64,000 nt of DNA, taken from assembly GCA_964058805.1 (NCBI GenBank), contig CAXKVV010000062.1, positions 496,001-560,000 of the forward strand, given 5' to 3'. This document shows positions 11,995-27,080 of this stretch, piece after piece (position 1 is the first letter of the stretch; the number at the start of each line of letters is the position of its first letter). The translations under genes were made by a program, and so were the position numbers. This DNA comes from Schoenoplectus triqueter (lineage: Eukaryota > Streptophyta > Magnoliopsida > Poales > Cyperaceae). The notes beneath the pieces are model-generated. The model did not search any database, was not told where the DNA came from, and worked only from the letters and a program-made list of their open reading frames with translations.

Positions 11995-14900
11995 CTGCAA
12001 TGAAATAAACAAAAGGTTATAGCATATAGTGATATCATGTAGACGGCTCTATACGCTCTGTCGCCTCTTCTACTCTATGTTATAATATAATTGGGCTACT
12101 TTCTGTGTGCTGGTTGATTAATTCTTGTATCTGTTAAGATTAAGAATAAGGACAAATTTAATAAAGACAGTACGTAATGGATGGAATGCATGCCCTATAT
12201 AATTACAACGAAGTAGTAATACTGAAAAATTTATGAAACTTCGAGAGACCAATGTTAAGGTTGAATAAATATTCCCAATTCAATGATATGTACGGAATTC
12301 CAACTATGTACATGCAAAAGGACTCAAGTCAACATGCACCGTTGTTGCCAACTACTTGCCATTTAATAAATTTCAAGCCTATCACAAGCAAAATAAATTT
12401 CCTAGCTAGACAACAAAATTAAATAACATATTTTTTATTCTCAAAGAACTATGCCAGCGGGGCAGAACTTATGAGGGACCGGAGGGGTTGCAGTCTCTCC
12501 AAAATTTTAGAAAACTAGCTATATACCCGCGCGTTGCAGCAGACTCTTTTATTTAAACAATAAAACATTATAAGATAAAAAATTGACATTTATCTAATAT
12601 TAAATTATAAATTCACCAAATTATAGAGAAAACCTATAATAAAGACTATATTTAATCTTGAATGAGATTTTTGCACAATATGAGTTAATGATTCATGATT
12701 TTTATGGCAAAAAAAGTAAATTATTCTAACATATATTATCACCATTAATTTCTTCCCAAATATGCACAAGGTTGCTAAATAAAAATAATAATATTATGGA
12801 AATAATAGTATATAAGGGAAATAAATGGAGAGAAAGAGGGGATCAATGGACGCGATCACATACGTTCGATCGATCAAAAATAAATATTATCCGTCTAATT
12901 GAGGGATAAAATGGGTATAATAAAAAATTACAATGACAAAAAATGGACTCTCCAATTCTTAGATGCTTTATATAATAGTATAGATATAGATTAGTGCATC
13001 TAGTAGAGGTTTAAGAAATTTCATGACAAATTATACTACATATAGTTTTATCAATCCCCCTTCTCCCCAAAAAAATATTAAGTCTTGATATCTTAGGTTT
13101 AGAGTTTGTCTAACATGCTTGTATTTTGACCCAAAATATTAATAAGTCGAATTTTAATTTTTCATGCTCGAAATTTTAATTTAATCAGTTCAATAAAATA
13201 TTTATATCATAATCTTTTAGAATACTAATTTTTACCATGTTTAAAATTATTTTACTATACTTAATGATTTTTAAAATATAACAAAAAAAAAATACTACGA
13301 TTTGTATGTAAAAAAAATCATTTTTTAAAAATCTATTTAAAACATAATAAAACTTAGTGTCCTACAATATTATGGTATAAATATTTTATTGAGGTACTTA
13401 AAATTAAAATTTTGAGTTTGAAATATAAATGAAAACATGCTAGACAAAATCCTCCAAAATATTTTTGTCCCTCATAATTTTGATTCAAACTCCATCACCA
13501 TATGCTAGCATCTCAATAAACTCAATTAAATATATATATATATATATATAGAAGGCGAACCTCGATTTTGTTTGCCTTTGCCTCCGCAAAATGGATGAGA
13601 TCAGTTATGAACTTCTCTCGGATTTTTTTAAGCTCCACTAGACAGTCATCATTTGGATACCATTTTAGATCTGAAAACAGTCGTGTGAAAGAAAGAAGAT
13701 ATTACATAGAGTGTAGAGTTGATTTCACAAAAAAAAAAAAAATTAATCTATGACATTTTATAAAAAAAACAAAAATATATATATATTTTTCACGAGACCA
13801 GTTTGGCTCTAAAAATGATAACTTGTATGCTTTTGCCAAAACGACCCAGAACGAAAACCATCTTTTTTTTCTCCGACTAAACCGTATCAATCGACTTCGG
13901 ATAAAAAACAGCCTTTTAGTCGACGGCGAGGAGACCGACTAAACCGTCACTCGACTCTTTTCTCTCGAGGCGAGGAGAGCTCACATCTACTGCCCGGACT
14001 CTCTCTCTCTCTCGACAACAAAAAGGCCTTGTATTGACCCCCCAACTTTGTCTCATGTCAGGGACACAACCTCATGTCTCGCCCCCGCACGCGACCGGAC
14101 CTCATATCTTCCACCCCATTTTCCATCTCTCGCTGACAAGGGGACTTCAAATCCGCCAACCATCTCTTTTAAGGAGAATAGTTTTAAACTGTGTCACTTT
14201 GAAGCGATCATCTACGTAAAGATATGCAAAAATGATTTTTTTATTGTCACATTGTATGTACATAATTTGATTTTCAAGGATAACAATTAAAGGCTAATTT
14301 ATCAGTTCAAGAAAGCAATGAAACTCGAGTTTGAGATGTTAAATCTCATAATGATAAGTTACTTTCTCGATCTTGAGATTAAGCAGGAGATATTGAGAAT
14401 ATTTGCATCTCAAGGAGCATACGGTCGGAGAATTCTTCAAAAGTTCGGTATAAAAGATTGCAATCCTGTGACAATACTAATGAAATTCAGTGTCAAGCTC
14501 TCAAAACTCAAAGGAGGAGATACTTGACTTGTACAAGATCCGACATTACAAAGTAATGATCAAATTGCAGGTATTTTTGTAAAGACTTTGTCAAAAATCA
14601 CTATTGGAGAACTATAAACAGATGCTCGGAATGATAAATCTGTGAAACTTGAGTTTAATGGAGGATGTTGGTGTAGCAAACTCTAAGTTTTGATCTCGAA
14701 GGAACAAGAGCTCGAAAACACAACCACCTCGACAACCTTGAACCTGAAGAAGTAGCAGCAACAAGGACGAGCACAAGGTAAAGATAAAACTCAAGATGAA
14801 CTAGAGCCTAACCACTCAGGAACTTTAGAGAGCTTGGGATGAACTCTTACCCCGATGATGAAAAAGAACACTTCTGACATCTGTCGCGTGTGTCAGAGAT

Positions 14901-17900
14901 AATTGATAAAAGAAACAGTGAAATTGACAGAAGGCTAGGCAATTAATATATTGTATAGTTAGGATTAGATTGATTGTATAGGTAGGTCAGTGCATTTATG
15001 ACACTGAGAGTATATACGTAGAGGAGTAGTGTAGCGTAGAAAAGACAGAGAACACTTTGTTAACACAATTAAGTTATAAAAAAACCTAAAAAATTATTTT
15101 TAATCTCATTTTAAATTCAATTCTTCGTTTGTTCTTTAGTAGTGAGTTGAGTGAAACCTATGACAAACACTAAGATAGTGACCTCGAATTCAAAGACTTT
15201 GAGATGTATACTCGAGACAGATATAACGGATCTATTAAAATGTGAGTTCAAAGAGTTTGAGACATATGTTGAGGATTCTTAAGAGAGTTGCTCTTTTAAT
15301 AAGTTTTGGATCAGATCTCCATGTAATACAAATGGATCTGTTAAAATGATGTTCTTGTTCGCTTGGTTGCTCCAATCAAACAACTGAATAAGATGACAAC
15401 TTTCACTTGTTCTTTATTCTTCTTTCTTCATATGTATGTTTATATTTGTTTGACTTCTATTTTAGAGCTAATTCTCTCTCTTACTGTCAGTTTACTTATT
15501 TTCTATATTCTCTATAATTTTCGATTTATATATAAAACAATCAATGTGTTATATCATGTTGCTAACTTTTTGATAAATTCTAGTTCTTTTTTATTTTTCG
15601 CAAGTTAATTTTCTGATAGCTCAGTTTAGTTGTCAGATGTCCCCATTAAATTGAACTTCATTGTTTTATCCTATAATTAGGTTCAATACTTGTACTGCCC
15701 GAACTGTGCAAGATTTAATATAGTAAATCAACTATAGTAAATCCCAACACAGAACACACTGTTTGTAATTTTCCATTGTAGCACAGCAGATAATTAATGT
15801 TTCCTCACCGCTAACACAATTTTGCATTGCCTACCTAGCATAGCGATCCGTTTCGTGCGGGACGGGATAGGTTAGATATAATGCATTCCTCACCAGCGCC
15901 ATACATATTTTTTTTTCTTGTAGTGATCTCAATTAAAAAGTTAGTAACAATTCAGATAAGTCAATGACAAAAGTGTGTGTGAAATTTTCTTAGAACAAGT
16001 ACCTGCAGCTGTAGGTGTTTGATCATCAAATCGTTTTAGGTAAGATTGAAGCACTTCAATTACAGTAGATTCATTCAGTTTCTTAAGCTTCTTCAATTCA
16101 GATGTGAGATTTGACGTTGCCCAGAAATGTATTTCACGTACCATGTAGTTCATCCTATCATAAAGTCCTTCTGAAAACCTCTGGGATCATGGAAAAAGAG
16201 AAATTAATGATGTCAATCTATGATAATCATATGGTATTTCTTTTCATCATGTTCCGCTCAAGATAAAAGAAAGACCTAACAACAACTTTTCGAAAAGGGG
16301 CCCGGAATAAAACTGAGGAATGCATATGCCTTAAAACATTGTTTAACTTATGTATTGGTTGCGTTTCAATTTTGGTATAATTTGAATATAATTTGATATT
16401 CTATAAAAAATCATCAAATTTACCCCGTTAAAATTGTCATATTATTTTGATTGTATTTGATGAAATATCAAATGATATTCAATATACACTAAAATTGAAA
16501 TACAATCAATCCATAAGTTCAATAATGTGTTTGTATTTTCTTTCTTTCTACTTTTAAGATTTTTTATAAATTTATATGAAGTTGGTTATCAGGGTTATCA
16601 AAAAAATATTTTCAAGGGATCGTGGCCTATTTAGTCTATGCATTCTTCATGTACTTTTTTAAATTAATTGATAAAATAAATATATTAGTTATTATTTCTT
16701 ACCATAAGTAAATTATATAAATTGAAATATCTTTATCCATTAAGTACTGACTTTCAATTATACAATAACGTTAACATCTCTAATTAAATTGTGAAATTTG
16801 AAATTATTTGAAGTTTAGCAACTAAAAATCTATCGGAAAGGAAAACTAATAATATATGCCATGAATGAATAATAAAAGTTTATAACTTATCAATCTTTCT
16901 TAAAAATTTAATTAACATACATGTTCATATAATACTATAAGATTTCCTAAGTTTGGATAGAAAAACTAATGGAGTGATCAAACATCAATATGAAGAGACT
17001 AAAAATAGATAAATAAAAGTTGAGTGATCAAATATAGATTTGAGACATAGTTAGTGACATTTCATGAAATTTATTCCAAGGAAAGTAATTATATGTACAA
17101 GATACTATAATGGATAGTGTTTCATATATGTATAAATTAAGAACAATCCAAAATATTTCCACACGATGTGTGTTATGTTTGCATTGCAGACATGATCAGT
17201 GTTGTGTTTAGTTTCTTCTCCCTTGATTTTCATGAATTTTATATTGCTTGTGGGGAGCTAGGACAGATATAGAACTCACCGATAGGAGTCTCATCTCTAG
17301 ATCGGCCTTCTCTGCATTCCTCCTAGCACTGTTAAATGATGCAGTTTCTTTTTCGTACCTATATATGTTTTATCACATCATTGAGACAGTAACAAGGTCT
17401 TGAAATGCCGGTCTACCAAGCATGTGAATCATGCTCGAACTAAATTTTATATATTTTTAATTTTTTTATTATTTTATAAAATAGCTAAAAAATCTCTTAA
17501 TTAAATTATTATGAGTCATTCAATAGGAGTCATTTTTTAACTATCTTAAAAAATATAAAATTTGATCTCTAATTAGATTTTCATTTGAAAAACACTTTGA
17601 CCGGTCGGATCAACCATTTAGACTTTGAAGACGGAGAAACGGTCCGTAGCACACGAGTCATCCGTGCTACGCGTAGCACCGTAACCAAACTCATATATAT
17701 ATATAGTCCGACTATGGTGTTTTGCAAAGAACAGAGGCGTTGTGTGCTTTGTACTCTATTTTTAATTTTAAGTCAGAAATAATCGATCTGAACCGTTCAA
17801 TCTAATTTCACATAAAAATCTATTAGTAAACTAAATTTTATATTTTTTAGAATTTTTCGCTATTTTTTCTGATGAGGAAAAAATGACTTGATATGAGAAT

Positions 17901-19674
17901 TCTAGTTCATCAAAAAATGACGGTTTTCAAATAAATTCCAAAAAATATAAAATTTGGTTTACTAATATATTTTGATATGGATATTAGATTGAGCGGTTTG
18001 AATCAATCACTTTTGACTTAAAATAAAAAATAGAGCGCAAAGCACACAAAACTTTTATGCTTTGCAAAGTACTAATGCCTAATTTTATATATATAGTTAT
18101 TCTACAGTTAGTCGCGAAATACAAAACGTTTTTATACTTCGCATCGTATCTTTCATTTTCGAATTCAAAATACTGATCCGACCGATCAAAGTGTTCTCCA
18201 TATTAAAATATATTAGGAGATCAAATTTTATATTTTTAGAATTTTTTTTCTATTTTTTTGAGGATTAGAAAATTATTCTTATTAGAAATCATAAATTTAA
18301 TGCATTTTCATTCACTCAAAAAAATAGTAAAAAAATTCTAAAAAATATATAACTTGGTCTAAAAATATATTTCAAGGATCGGTGTTTTAGCATAACTCTG
18401 TGACAAATTTTCATTATAATAATGAAGATAATATTAAGAATTTGGGTGCACCGATTCTTGCGGATCCCCAGATATTACAAGTGGCTTATTTGCTGAGGAA
18501 TGACAGAACGAGCAGGAGTCCCAATGTGCTCAATGTTTACGCGAAAATATTTTTATACATCTTCATATACTTAAAATTATCATAATAGGTCGTGAAACAA
18601 ACGAAAAATAAATTGTCACCATGTCATTTTTGTTACCGAATATATAGTAATATGTAATTGTCTATTCTTTTTATTAGAAAGAACTATTATTTTCCTTTTC
18701 TATCACCAGAGTTTATACAATTTGTATACAACATTATTCGAAAGGAAGGACTTAGTTGATCGAAGAAATTTACTTCAACGTATAAAATTGTAGATTAATG
18801 CATCTTTTTACCCTATTCATTTACCTGGTAAGTATTTCTATGCGAAGAACGGAAAAATCTTCGGTGAACTTATTCGCGGGAATATTAAAAAAATCATTCA
18901 ACCAAAATGCCTGCAATGCATAACGACTAGAAAATTATTATAGTATTCCGTACTTACTATAAGTTCTAAAAAGGCTAAGGGATAGAAGTAACAGAATCAT
19001 GAAGGGATATTTTTAACATACCTTTTCTTGCTCAAATGAATCTAGAATCTCTTTCTTAATCTCTTTACACTTGAATTCGGAGTGCACATCCTACACACAC
19101 ATTATGCATATAACTTATATGGTGAAATTAGTGATTGTACGTACTATATACTTATAAATTGGATAAAAGAAGAACAAAACTTTATAAGCTAGATAATAGT
19201 TAACAAGCGCCTCAAAGTACCACTAATTGGGTTACCGTTATTGATATCAGTTTTATTATTCAGGTTTAAAAAAATTAATATAATTGTGAAAAAAATTAAT
19301 TTAATTATTATTGATCAACTTAAAACTCATTTACAATAAGGTAAAAAAAACTCATTTATAATTGTGAATGATATCAGTTTTATTATCAGTCATAACATTA
19401 ATTAATTAAAACTCATTTACTTTTCTTTTTGGAGGAAAAAAATGAGGGCATATACTTTTATTATTCAGCGCGTGTACGGGTGCATTCATTTGACGATCGT
19501 CCCAGTTCATTGAAATGTTTGGATTTCCATTTTCCAATAAGGTAAAAAAACACCATCTTCCAAGGAATTGCAATTTAATTAATTAACTTCGAGCCCTCCA
19601 ACCAACAGACTATATTTCCTTGTAGGCTTAATAATAATTATTAATGCAGAAAAAACAACGAAGTTAACATTTCT

Positions 19675-19711
<37 letters not shown>

Positions 19712-21944
19712 GAACCTGAATAATGGTTGCCACTTCTTCCGCATGTTTTGTGAGGTTAGTGACAAACTTAGTCCGAATATTTGGGAGTTCAGCATCCTGA
19801 TATCGAAACCTTTGTAGATCTGAAAAATAATCACGCGGAAATCAGTGATATGGCCATAAAGATTAATTAGAATTTATTTCCATCAAATATGATTAAACTT
19901 GAAACCCTTGTAGATTTCATACAATATCTTTGTGTTCGATAAAATATACCAAATGACATTAAGTTATATTATATTTGAAACACGATAAATGTACAAGTTC
20001 AAATGGCATTTTGCATATATGAATATAAAAAAAAGAATCCGAAAATTGAAAAATTAACTGTACACTTTTTTTTGGATTTTTTCGGTTTTTTAGAATTGTT
20101 TGAAGCTGTTAATTTGCTAATGTTTTCAATGGATCCCTAGCTTATATGTTAAAACTTAACAATAAATTGAAATACAAAAATTTCTATACATTTAATCTCA
20201 CAGTTTTATGAATTTCTATATATAAAGTTATGATACAAAGAGTCACAGATTATAAAATATCTTTTATACTTCGTGTCATATCTCTCATTTTTCGAATTTA
20301 AAATACTGATACAACCGTTTTAGTATTCCACATATTAAAATATATTTGGATATCAAATTTTACATCTTTAGAAAAAAAATATTGTGTTTATTTGTAGAAA
20401 ATTATTATTATTGAAAATTATTAGATCAATGTAAAATTGTAAATTTTGAGCGATTCGGATCAATCATTTTAATTTGAAAAATAAAAAAATAGATCCGTAG
20501 CACGGACATGATCCGTACTATACACAACGCTATAATCCAACTCTCTCTCTCTCTGATAGGGGTTAGTGCTCGACACCATCAAATGGGCTCGAGTAGGCCC
20601 ATAAACCGAACTCGGGGCTTCTACAAGTTCATAATCCTTTTTACCTTATACAAAGACCCAACCTCGAGATCCTATTCTCGAGAGTCCTGCTTCGAAGAAC
20701 CAATCTCGAAGTTGGAGTCTTCAATGTCCTGTTGCGATATTTAATGCCATCAATGATTATACACGACGTGACATTAAGACACATGCACGACATTAAATGT
20801 CATAATTGTCGTCTGAGAGACGACGGCTGAAACGACCCAACGGTCATATGATGCAAGATGATGCCTATATAAGATCCGACCCTCGACACATGGAAGGAGG
20901 TTGAACAACAGAATGCTTACATACTCTTGTACACATACATTCTCGAGATAACTCATAGAGAAAAATAAAAATATGTCTTTACTCTCATTTCCATGATTGG
21001 TATTTCTACCTTACCGGAAATTATCCGTATCACTCTCCATATATATATTGACACACACACAACAATACGAGAATCAACGAAAAGATGTACACGTGAAAAA
21101 TAATAGGAAAGTTACCAGGTGTATAGTCATCGAACTCTTTCAGGTAGGGCTTTATAGCATTCTCTATTGCAGAATTATCCATTGCTGAATTATCCAGCTT
21201 AAAGAATTTTTCCAACTCACGACGGATTTCTGACCTTGCCGAGGAAAGTATTTTACTTGCCAAGTGGCGCATCCTAGCATGAAATCCCTTTTGGAACCTC
21301 TGCGAGAAAGGACAAGAGAAACTGAAGTTAGTTATTTACTTAATCCATTATATATAATCACCTCATTCTTTTTTGTTTTTGTTACGGCATGCTCGAGATA
21401 AAAAAAAAAAAACAAAGACAGCGACCTATAAAAAAAAAACTGCCCCGGCAAATAAACTGAGGATCAGGAAAATCCACATGCCCCCGAGGACTTGAGTTGC
21501 ATTGGAACATATATGAGGGATTTTTAACAATTGGTTATTTTGAAAATACTATTTTAAAAAATATATAAAAAATTATTTGAAGGCAGAGTAAGTTTATACA
21601 TATGTTATTCAACTTATAAATAGATAATTTCTCAAATTTCATATAATTTAGATACTGTTTGATAGTCTATCAAAAATAATTTATAATAATTATAATTTTA
21701 TGTTCTTTGAGGAACCATTAAATAATAGCTAAATTTAAGCATTATGAATCTATAAATTAAGGAATATATTGATAAATTATGTTTTATTTTTAAGATTCAT
21801 TTAGAATTTTATTGTCAAGGGATCGAAGTAATATCTTCATCAATCTCTCATTCGTCCATGTTTAAATCAAAATGATATGGTAGAACAATGACACTCCACT
21901 GCATTCTTTATATGTCAAGGGAACTGATCGCGCGGGCCCAATAA

Positions 21945-21996
<52 letters not shown>

Positions 21997-24900
21997 CTGT
22001 TTGCTATATATTAATTAGATTTGTTTAGCAAATGAAGTTACTCTGCACATTATGATCTCTAATGAAGGAATGCAGCAGCTGTGTTGTATGTATAAACTGT
22101 AAATAAAACATAATCAAAACGGAATTGCACCTGATATAGCGTAATTGATTTTGCTTGTGCTAATAGTTAATGTTATGTTTTTTTTTTCTTCCGACGCATG
22201 CGTATCCTCAATTAATTTTATAAATGAGCAGTAAAAACTGACAAAGAACTCACATGAAGAAGCTGCATCTCCAACTTGGTCCTCTTTCTGTCCCGTACGG
22301 AAGTTATAACTGATGTAGTTCCCACATCATACCTGTGTTAATAAGAATATCTTCAAATTTTTAATCAACAATATGGACCTACTTTAGCACAATAGTCTCT
22401 CTCTCTAGCTATTCAGTAACTTGTACAATTTGGATAACTATTTTCTATTGATATATAGTACTCTAAAGTCTAAATTAACGACATAAAATTGGCTATAATT
22501 TTAAAATACTTACTGTTCAAATTTCGAAATTTTTGTATCCCAACATAAACCCACATAGATCAAACAAAAATTATCATACAAACTTTATGAATTTTAGAAT
22601 TTTATTGAATTTTTGTGATTTTTTATACTTAATTTGTCCTAACTATAATAGAAAGACATCACGTATGTGTGTCAAAAAGGTTAATCGCTCGGAAATCACT
22701 AAAAATAGTTATAAATTCTAAAAGTAGTAATAAAATATTATCCAAGAAGTTTATTACACAAAAATTTTCTTGAGCTAATTAAATCAACATTGTGGATATG
22801 ATTTGTAATTTAAGCTAGCTATAAGCATTCCGATCCAAATTCTAGTGAAACCAAGTAATTAGACAATAGCTACAGATGATTTTTTTCTTTTATTTACTTG
22901 TATCCAAACTGAGGATAAATTTGCTGACTCTCAGCGCATTATATTTATAATTTTAAATTCTATTTATTTACCTGGTAAGTATTTGTTTCTGAAGTAAGAA
23001 AAATTCATCAGCGAACTCTTTTACAGGATTGCGTAAATCGATCAGCCAATTAACCTGCAAAGCATAGCAATTGGAATACTCTTTCGTTATTAATTAATTA
23101 ATGTTCTTAGTTAGTCAATGAGAAATAGAAACAATGAAAACATGGAGATAGTTTTACACGACCTTCTCTTGATCAAACGAGTCAAGTTCCTTTCTTATAA
23201 TTTTTGCACACGTGTATTTAGACTTTGCAACCTGCACATATAAATGAATCTAGAGGTGATTAAAATAAGATCAAACTGTGAGGAAGATAAAATGTAGCCA
23301 TTAATCAAAATTAAATATATAACAACCTTTTGATCGGCAGCTATAATCTTTTTATCGCAACAGATGTGATCCCATATATTTTTTGAAGAAATGGCAAAGG
23401 ACGTCGAAGTATATTCTGTTTGTTCTAGATTTTCTTTCGCAGCAAAAGCGGAAAAGTAATCTGAAGAACTTTTACACTGCAGACGTAGAAAAATAATTCA
23501 GCGAATTAAGTTAACAGATTCTGTTTCAAATTTTATAATTTTAGTTAACATTCAGTAGTAAGATTATTAAAATTTTATATAACATACAATGATTATAATA
23601 ATAGTCTTTAAATCTATCAGTTGAAAAATATTTTTTTGATTTTTAAGATTTTTGAGTTGCATTGTCAAAATTGTCTAAATAATCCTTTGTAATATGTATA
23701 GACAGAGTTATGGTATGGTGCTACGCATAGCACGAATCATTCCCCGTTCTATGAGTCATTTTTTCATTTTCAAAATTTAAAAGGTTAATCCAAGCACTCA
23801 GTATGATTTCCATCTAGAGTGTCATATGTAAATCATATTGAACAGTTTGGATCAATCATTTATACTTTGTAATGAAGAAATAAATCCTAATATAGATGTG
23901 ATTCGTACTATATATAGTACATTGATTGATCTGAACCGCTCACAATATTGTTCATATAAAAATTTTATATTTTAGAATTATTTTACTATTTTTTTAGAAA
24001 GCTACAAAATTACTTCTTTTGAAGGACTCATAATAATAAATTCAGTGATTTTCTAACTATCCAAAAATAATAAAAATATATAAAATTAGTCTACAACTAG
24101 CTTTTTATATGAAAATTATTTTCGGTGATATAAATCAACTATTTAGACTTTTAAAAATGAAAAAAACATTCTATAGAACGGAGGTAATTAATGTTGTACA
24201 TGCAAAGCAGATAGGCCAACTCAAATATTTATGGTGCTTCGTGAAGCACCGTGAAAATGGTAATTCGTACTCAAATATCTAATTTTAAACTACATATGAC
24301 CGATTTGTATCACTTAATTTAATCTCCATATGAAAATGTATTATCAAGCCAAATTTTATATTTTTTGAAATTGATTTACAATTTTTTCGGATGGAAAGAA
24401 AATCAATATTTTTGGATAAACTAAAATTCTCAGATAAAGTCATTTTTCTCCCCATTTGAAAAAATAGCAAACAAATTTCAAAAAATGTATAATTTAATTT
24501 GCTAATATATTTTTATATGAAGATTAGATTGAACGGTTCAGATTGATCATATCTAGTTTGAAATTAGATACTTTGGTCTAAAGTACCACATCCATAGTGC
24601 TTAGCACCATAACATAGTTATATATAGAGAGAGAGTGTGTGTGAAACTATAGTGCTTTGCGAAGCACAAAATCTCTCGTGCTTCACATCTATATCTCGAA
24701 TTTAAAAGTTCAAATATAAAATCCAAACGTTGAATATGATCCTCATATTAAAATATCTTTGGAGATCAATTTTTTTTGCTATTTTTAGATGGGGACAAAG
24801 TTTGTCAATCTAATGATTTCTGCACCATCCAAAACTAATCATTTTTTGCTCATCTAAAAAATAGCAATAATTTAAAAATATATATAATTTGATCTCCAAA

Positions 24901-25016
24901 TATATTTAAATATAAAGATCATATTCAACGGTTTGATCGGTCATTTGAATTTTTAAATTTGAGATACAGATGTGAAGTACGGTAGATTTTATACTTCGCA
25001 AAACAATATATCCTCG

Positions 25017-25096
<80 letters not shown>

Positions 25097-26175
25097 TAAT
25101 GCTATGGTGCTTCGCGTAGCAAAAAATCTTTTGTACTTCGCGTCCGTATCTCGAATTTAAAAGTTCAAACGGCCGATCCAAACCGTTGAACATCATCTTC
25201 ATATTGAAATATCCTTGGAGAACAAATTTTATATTTTTTTTGAATTTTTTTGATATTTTTTAGATGGGTACAAAGTTTGTTAATCTAAAAATTTCTGCAC
25301 CATCCAAAACAAGCGACTTTGTACCCATCTAAAAAATATCAAAAAAATTCAAAAAAATATAAAATTTGATCTCTAAGGATATTTCAATATAAAGATGATG
25401 CTCAATGGTTTGGATCGGCCGTTTGAACTTTTAAATTCGAGATACGGACGCGAAGCATAATTTTTTTTTACTTCGCGAAGTACCATAGCATTACTCTATA
25501 TATATATATATATATATATATATGGATGGCAATGGGCTAGGTCGGGCCGGGTTTATATCAAATTTGGAGCCCGACCCTTACCTCCGGGCCTAAAATTGAT
25601 AACCTGGCTCGCCTATGATGCTTGACGGGCCTACCCGCCCGTACCCGTCCCGACCCGACTTTATCAATGATATTTTATTGCTAGACTTTTTAATTAAATT
25701 ATTACATAATTAATTAATAATTTCTTTGGTTAATGATTTCTCTCTTCTTAATATTATATCTTTAGAGATTGATTATTGTATTTAAACTAAAATGTTATTA
25801 AACATTTGTACTATCATAGTATAAGTTATTTTTTAAGTCTAAAAATTATTAAAAATTTCCACAAACTCAAGTACTCAATTTATAAATTGTAATATTTAAT
25901 TAAAAGAATTAATTTAAATGAACATTCTATTAGTTAAATTATTAATTTTATCCAATTTGATAAGTTTCTTATATACAATTATACAATTATACATAACACA
26001 CATAAATATATATTACATATTATCGATATTACGGGTCGGGTGGACATGCCTCACCCTAAACCCGTACCCGCCCGGCCCGTACTTTGACTTGGCCTGGCCC
26101 TACCCGTTTGACCTCTTGGCCGGGTGGGCTGGCCGTGTCCGGCTAGGTCGGATGGGTCATAGGCTTTATTGCTAT

Positions 26176-26224
<49 letters not shown>

Positions 26225-27038
26225 GATAGAGAGAGATTATTATGAAGACGTTTGCATTTCAGCTCATATGCAAACAGATCAAAACCTATATTTTAAAATC
26301 TCAAAATTTTAATTTATGATTTCCATTAAATTCTTCATATGAAAACCTTATGGGATACAAAAATTTAGAGTGTTTTGAGATTTTTAAGTCACTCTTTTGA
26401 ATTTAAAAAAAAACGACACAAACATTAAATATTTATTATTATTTTCAGGGCTGTTATTTCAAAAATTCAAAAAAGTGGCTTAAAAATTTAAAAACACTCT
26501 AAATTTTTGTATCTCATAAGATTTTCATATGAAGAATTTAATGAAAATAATAAATTATTTTTTTTGATATTTTAAAATATAATTTTTGATCCGTTTGCAT
26601 ATCGGTTGAAATACAAATATTTTCGGAGTTGTCTCTCTCTCTCTCTATATATATATATAGAGAGTAAAGATACCGTGAGTTTAACTCAAAAAGTAAATCA
26701 AATCATCTCCAAATTTTAATTTATCATGCTCATTAAATTCTTTATATTAAAATCTTGTGGGATGCAAAAATATAGAGTGTTTTGAGCTTTGTAACCCACC
26801 ATTTTTAATTTTCTAAAGTGATGTTCAAATATTAAATATATTATTATTATTATTAGAGTTGATTTTCAAAAATTAAAAACCACGACTTAAAAAACTCAAC
26901 ATGCTCCAAATTTTTACATCCCATGAGATTTTCATATAAAGAATTTAATGAGAATGATAAATTAAAATTTGGAGGTTTGATATATTTTTTTAGTTAAACT
27001 CACGGAAGGCGTCCGTGAGGTTAAACTCACTGTATATT

Positions 27039-27080
<42 letters not shown>

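Noticed and set aside
14034..14290. Overlapping open frames in intron 19
   Set aside because: They run into a decayed copia fragment and do not match the GTPase or another family.
25918..26229. Open plus-strand frame with GC-rich part
   Set aside because: It reads across the GGGTCGGG repeat end and a (TA)n run giving YIYIYI; pure repeat translation.
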